A stretch of 64,000 bases of DNA. It comes from Lineus longissimus (lineage: Eukaryota > Nemertea > Pilidiophora > Heteronemertea > Lineidae). Position numbers and translations under genes: made by a program. Of the stretch, positions 61,030-64,000 are shown one piece after another. Every line of letters begins with the position of its first letter. The stretch's first letter is position 1. The notes under the pieces were generated by a model, which saw only the letters and a list, made by a program, of their open reading frames with translations, made no database searches and was not told where the DNA came from. The stretch is from assembly GCF_910592395.1 (NCBI RefSeq), contig NC_088319.1, positions 13,022,001 through 13,086,000 on the forward strand. The letters run 5' to 3'.

Positions 61030-61460
61030 GGGAATTCTGTCACCAATTTGAAACTTTGTTTTCTTAATTTCTGAAACATGAGATGTGAAAGCGTTGAAAT
61101 TTAGGAAATTTCACACCATGTTGTCAACCATTTGAAACCAATTTGTTAGCTTCTTTTGGAATTCAAGGAATTTTCCCTGATAATGTCAATATACCTTCAA
61201 CAATTTTGAGAGGGTTTCTATCAGAATAAGCCATCAAATACATGATTAATTTTGGGGTAGTAATAAATGTACTGTTGATATATAAGGAATTTCTTCCCAA
61301 ATGTCCACAAATGCAGACATTGTTCCCTTTTTTGCGATGATGTGTGGGGTATTTGGTTCGTTCCTATTGTTGTTGAATTGTAGGGAATTTCTCACAATAT
61401 TGTCATCAATTTGAAACAAATTTGTTAACAACATTTGTGATTTCTGGAACCCAAGAATTT
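61030..61460 (+). repeat. Diverged repeats with an AATTTGAAAC core
   Basis: CACCAATTTGAAAC, CAACCATTTGAAACCAATTT and CATCAATTTGAAACAAATTT occur with similar neighbours (GGAATTTC, TTTCTG-AA). They are irregularly spaced. Confidence 0.5.
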
Positions 61461-62089
61461 GCAATTTTCTTTTGTTAAATTTTCTAAAATACATCAGTGG
61501 AATGCAAAACTGATTACACCACCATTATCAGAAACAATATTATTTAGAAATATTACGTTTGGCTGCCATTTCAAACCACTTTTTAACAGGAACAAAAAGG
61601 AAAATCAAGACAACAGCTAAATTCAAAAGCATTGTTTCTTTCACTGGTCCAAACACAAACTACCCAGAGATACAAAACCACAATTCCCTGACCTTAACCT
61701 CCACGGTAGTGCCAACGAAGAAAAGACACTGCCCTATTCATGACTAATAAACTCCGCAACAAAAGACGAAAATGTTTTCAAAATTGAACCCAAGGGGCAG
61801 AAAACATTTTCATAATCACAACACATGGCAACTCCTTATGAAATCACTTGCTGTGTAAGTGACCTATTTTTGTCAGAAGAGCGCAACACCCCCATTCTAC
61901 CAAGTTGTGCCCTATTCTTGAAGACGGTCCCGACAGATTTGAACGGTCGTCAAAAAGCGTGCGCTGTATAAAATCTAGCCTTGAACTCCTCTTTTGATGT
62001 GGTTGCTGCCCCCTTTGGTCCGATTTTGGCCTTGGGAGTCCGGTGGGCTGGCCAGGGCGGCTGGGCAATCAAAACCTCCCTGGGACCCA

Positions 62090-62125
62090 CCTTATAAAGT
62101 GCAGAGATTTTGATTGGATAGGTTA
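62090..62125 (-). promoter_or_regulatory. CCAAT plus TATA-like arrangement
   Basis: On the minus strand, CCTATCCAATCAAAATC is followed about 10 bases later by CTTTATAAGG. The spacing is unusually tight for a promoter, but the two elements are well formed. If real, it would start a transcript toward the ATG at 60728. Nothing else supports it. Confidence 0.2.
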
Positions 62126-64000
62126 TTCTGGGGGCAACTGCAGAGGTTGAGAAACAATTTTCTGAACCATAACCTGCTACAATTTCATACATTTCTGAAT
62201 GTGACCATGCCAGGATGATTTTGAAAAACTACCAAAACAAATTCTCGCAGTATCTTGTGATGATTGTAAAAAGTGCTGAAATACACAACTGAGGCCTTCA
62301 AATTTGAAAATTTACTGCAAAATCTATCAAACGAACTTTCAAAATTTAGGGTTCGCCTTTATGTGGAAAATATTCGAATATTTGAAAACTTAGGAAAATC
62401 TGATGGATTATAACAGTCTTGATTGTAGAAGGAATCAGGACAACGGGTCAAGCGTGTGAGGAAGAAAAGACAACGAAGGGAAGTTACAAACCGAAACGAG
62501 TCTCTACATCACCTTTAGCAATCGCAATTGGATACTGAAGCAAAGGATTACAACAGGGACTTGAGTCAAGAAACGAAGGACATATGCATTTCCACCGAGA
62601 GATGATCCAATGATGTGTCTGAGCTCACCAGGAGGCGACCGAGACCTAAAGACACCAAGAGACCCTACAACGGATTCGAAGGTAACCTCAAAAGCCATTT
62701 GACTGAAGAGATTTGTAGCAAAATGTTACAGAATGGTTGCACAGATCAATATTTTGATTCATAACAGTTTAAGAGTGTATTTCAACGCAGATCATTGACA
62801 AGCTTGTTTACTGTTCAGCTACATTATATCTGTGTCATTTCAAACAGTATTCTGCGACCATCTGCTTTGCGTCCTTGTCAAAAAAATCTTATATTTGTTC
62901 AAAGAATCTACACTGGGTTTATTTACACAGTTCAGAATCGAATTCAGCCAATGCTCTGTGATATCCAGTCAGAACTCTGCAGGGCAGGAATTGTGATTTT
63001 TTTCACACCTTTTTTTAGTAAGGGATCAGAATATCTAGCCCTAGGACAAGGTTGTGGTTCACCAGATGGTTTCCTGGTTAACCAACAGTTTTCGAATAAC
63101 GGAAATGGATTTTAACACGTTTGGGATCAGTTGGGAAATATCAGTATCGACCTTATCATGTTGTTAGACAAAGTGCAAACTAAACTTTGGAAAAGAAAAA
63201 GGGTCCATCTAATAGCAAAATAGCAAAAACTGATTTTTGAGTCATTGTGAGGTTAGTCCTTTTTTGAGACAAAGGGTTCAATAATTATACCAAATTTTCA
63301 CAAATTATGCTGTATCTCATAATTTCATTGAACTTTCCTTCACTGCGATAATTTATTTGGTAGAGAAATTGGTAATGGTGGTGGGGGGGGGGGGGGGGAA
63401 CAAAGAGGGCAGCCACCCCCTAAATCTGATAGTTCAGTATTTTGCTCCTTCAGATGAACTGGTAAAAAGCATAAAAAGTTTGCCGAAGTCATAAGGGCAA
63501 CCATGTTTATTTTTTTTGCTCTTCTATTCAGAAGCAGCTCTCTGACGCAACGTTTGATCATTGAGACATATCTGAAACGTTGTCACTTGCATCCGGGCGG
63601 CGCTCAGACCACATAACCGCACACTACTATCCGGTTGTCATCAGCACGAGGACATACGCGTTCCCATCAAACCCGTTAACTCACATCGCTAACCATCGCC
63701 ATCCACTGTCAATCTCAGAAAAGTACGAGAAAACACAGGTTTTTTTCTGAAGCAGTTTTTTTCCCCCAAGACTTGAATAGATAAATAAGACGCCACACAT
63801 AAACTGTTACCGATTACTGCTGCAATTGACAGCTGTGGTGTTTAAATCCAGTAGGATTTTTTTCCCTACATTTATAGTAATGCGGATAGTCCTGAATGAC
63901 TTATTCAAGTGAAAAAAATTAAACAACGCACGAATGATCAAACATCACTTCAGGACTACTTGTAGGCAGCTGGTTGGCAATTTAGGGCATTCAGAGGAAA

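Larger units (their letters stand above)
60729..64000. other. Upstream flank of the distal promoter
   Basis: After the CpG-rich patch come diverged repeats with the word ATTTGAAAC-AATTTGTTA (61030-61460), a CCAAT/TATA-like pair near 62.1 kb, and a 16-G run (63383-63398). An ATG frame at 62504-62698 (minus) is unexplained. No gene is recognised, and an additional upstream exon of the zinc-finger gene cannot be excluded. Confidence 0.4.

Noticed and set aside
62504-62698. 64-codon ATG frame, minus strand, as an upstream exon
   Set aside because: The putative donor (AAAG|GTGATG) is weak and the phase fit cannot be tested. The protein is unrecognised.

Overview
This is animal (metazoan) nuclear DNA, most likely from an aquatic invertebrate. 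It is AT-rich, it has GT-AG introns many kilobases long, and it is full of tRNA-type SINE remnants, short inverted-repeat transposons, minisatellites and G/C homopolymer runs. There are no bacterial-type operons. The phylum cannot be read from the sequence alone.

The only gene I can support with confidence lies on the minus strand and covers almost the whole window. It encodes a six-finger C2H2 zinc-finger transcription factor of the rotund/squeeze family (relatives: nematode LIN-29, vertebrate ZNF362/ZNF384). Its 3' half is clear. The last coding exon (603-1559) carries fingers 2-6, half of finger 1 and the C-terminal tail. Exon 8420-8589 carries the first half of finger 1. Exon 12424-12505 is a linker. 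All three have good splice sites and matching phases, and together they encode 402 residues shared by every form.

Upstream of the linker exon I find several candidate 5' exons that each end exactly between codons before a GT donor. Each can therefore splice in frame to the phase-0 linker exon. They are a three-exon cassette (60709-60728, 58997-59047, 57397-57460), an ATG exon at 48844-49029, a five-codon ATG exon at 45555-45569 (weak), an exon at 28917-29101 possibly fed by a non-coding exon ending at 39568, and an ATG exon at 24027-24182. Predicted proteins are 447, 464, 407, 461 and 454 residues. The four longer N-termini have little general similarity, but each carries a Trp/Tyr/Phe-rich patch at or near the splice junction. 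I read this as one DNA-binding module served by many promoters with interchangeable N-termini. The Drosophila rotund/roughened-eye and C. elegans lin-29 loci also use alternative promoters, but the set here looks larger. CpG-richer patches lie at 60.65-61.0, 45.3-45.6, 39.3-39.7 and 24.0-24.5 kb, beside four of the candidates.

The rest is intron or flank. Notable contents are a four-copy 167-bp tandem array (43513-44180), a diverged array of about 168 bp (31.95-32.62 kb), a foldback element with 110-bp arms (26211-26888), a 166-bp hairpin (54366-54531), a MITE family with at least three copies, a five-copy dispersed family of about 200-300 bp, a MITE with CAGGGTGGCC ends (58741-58974), SINE fragments and several minisatellites. 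I found no second gene, tRNA gene, rRNA gene or CRISPR array.
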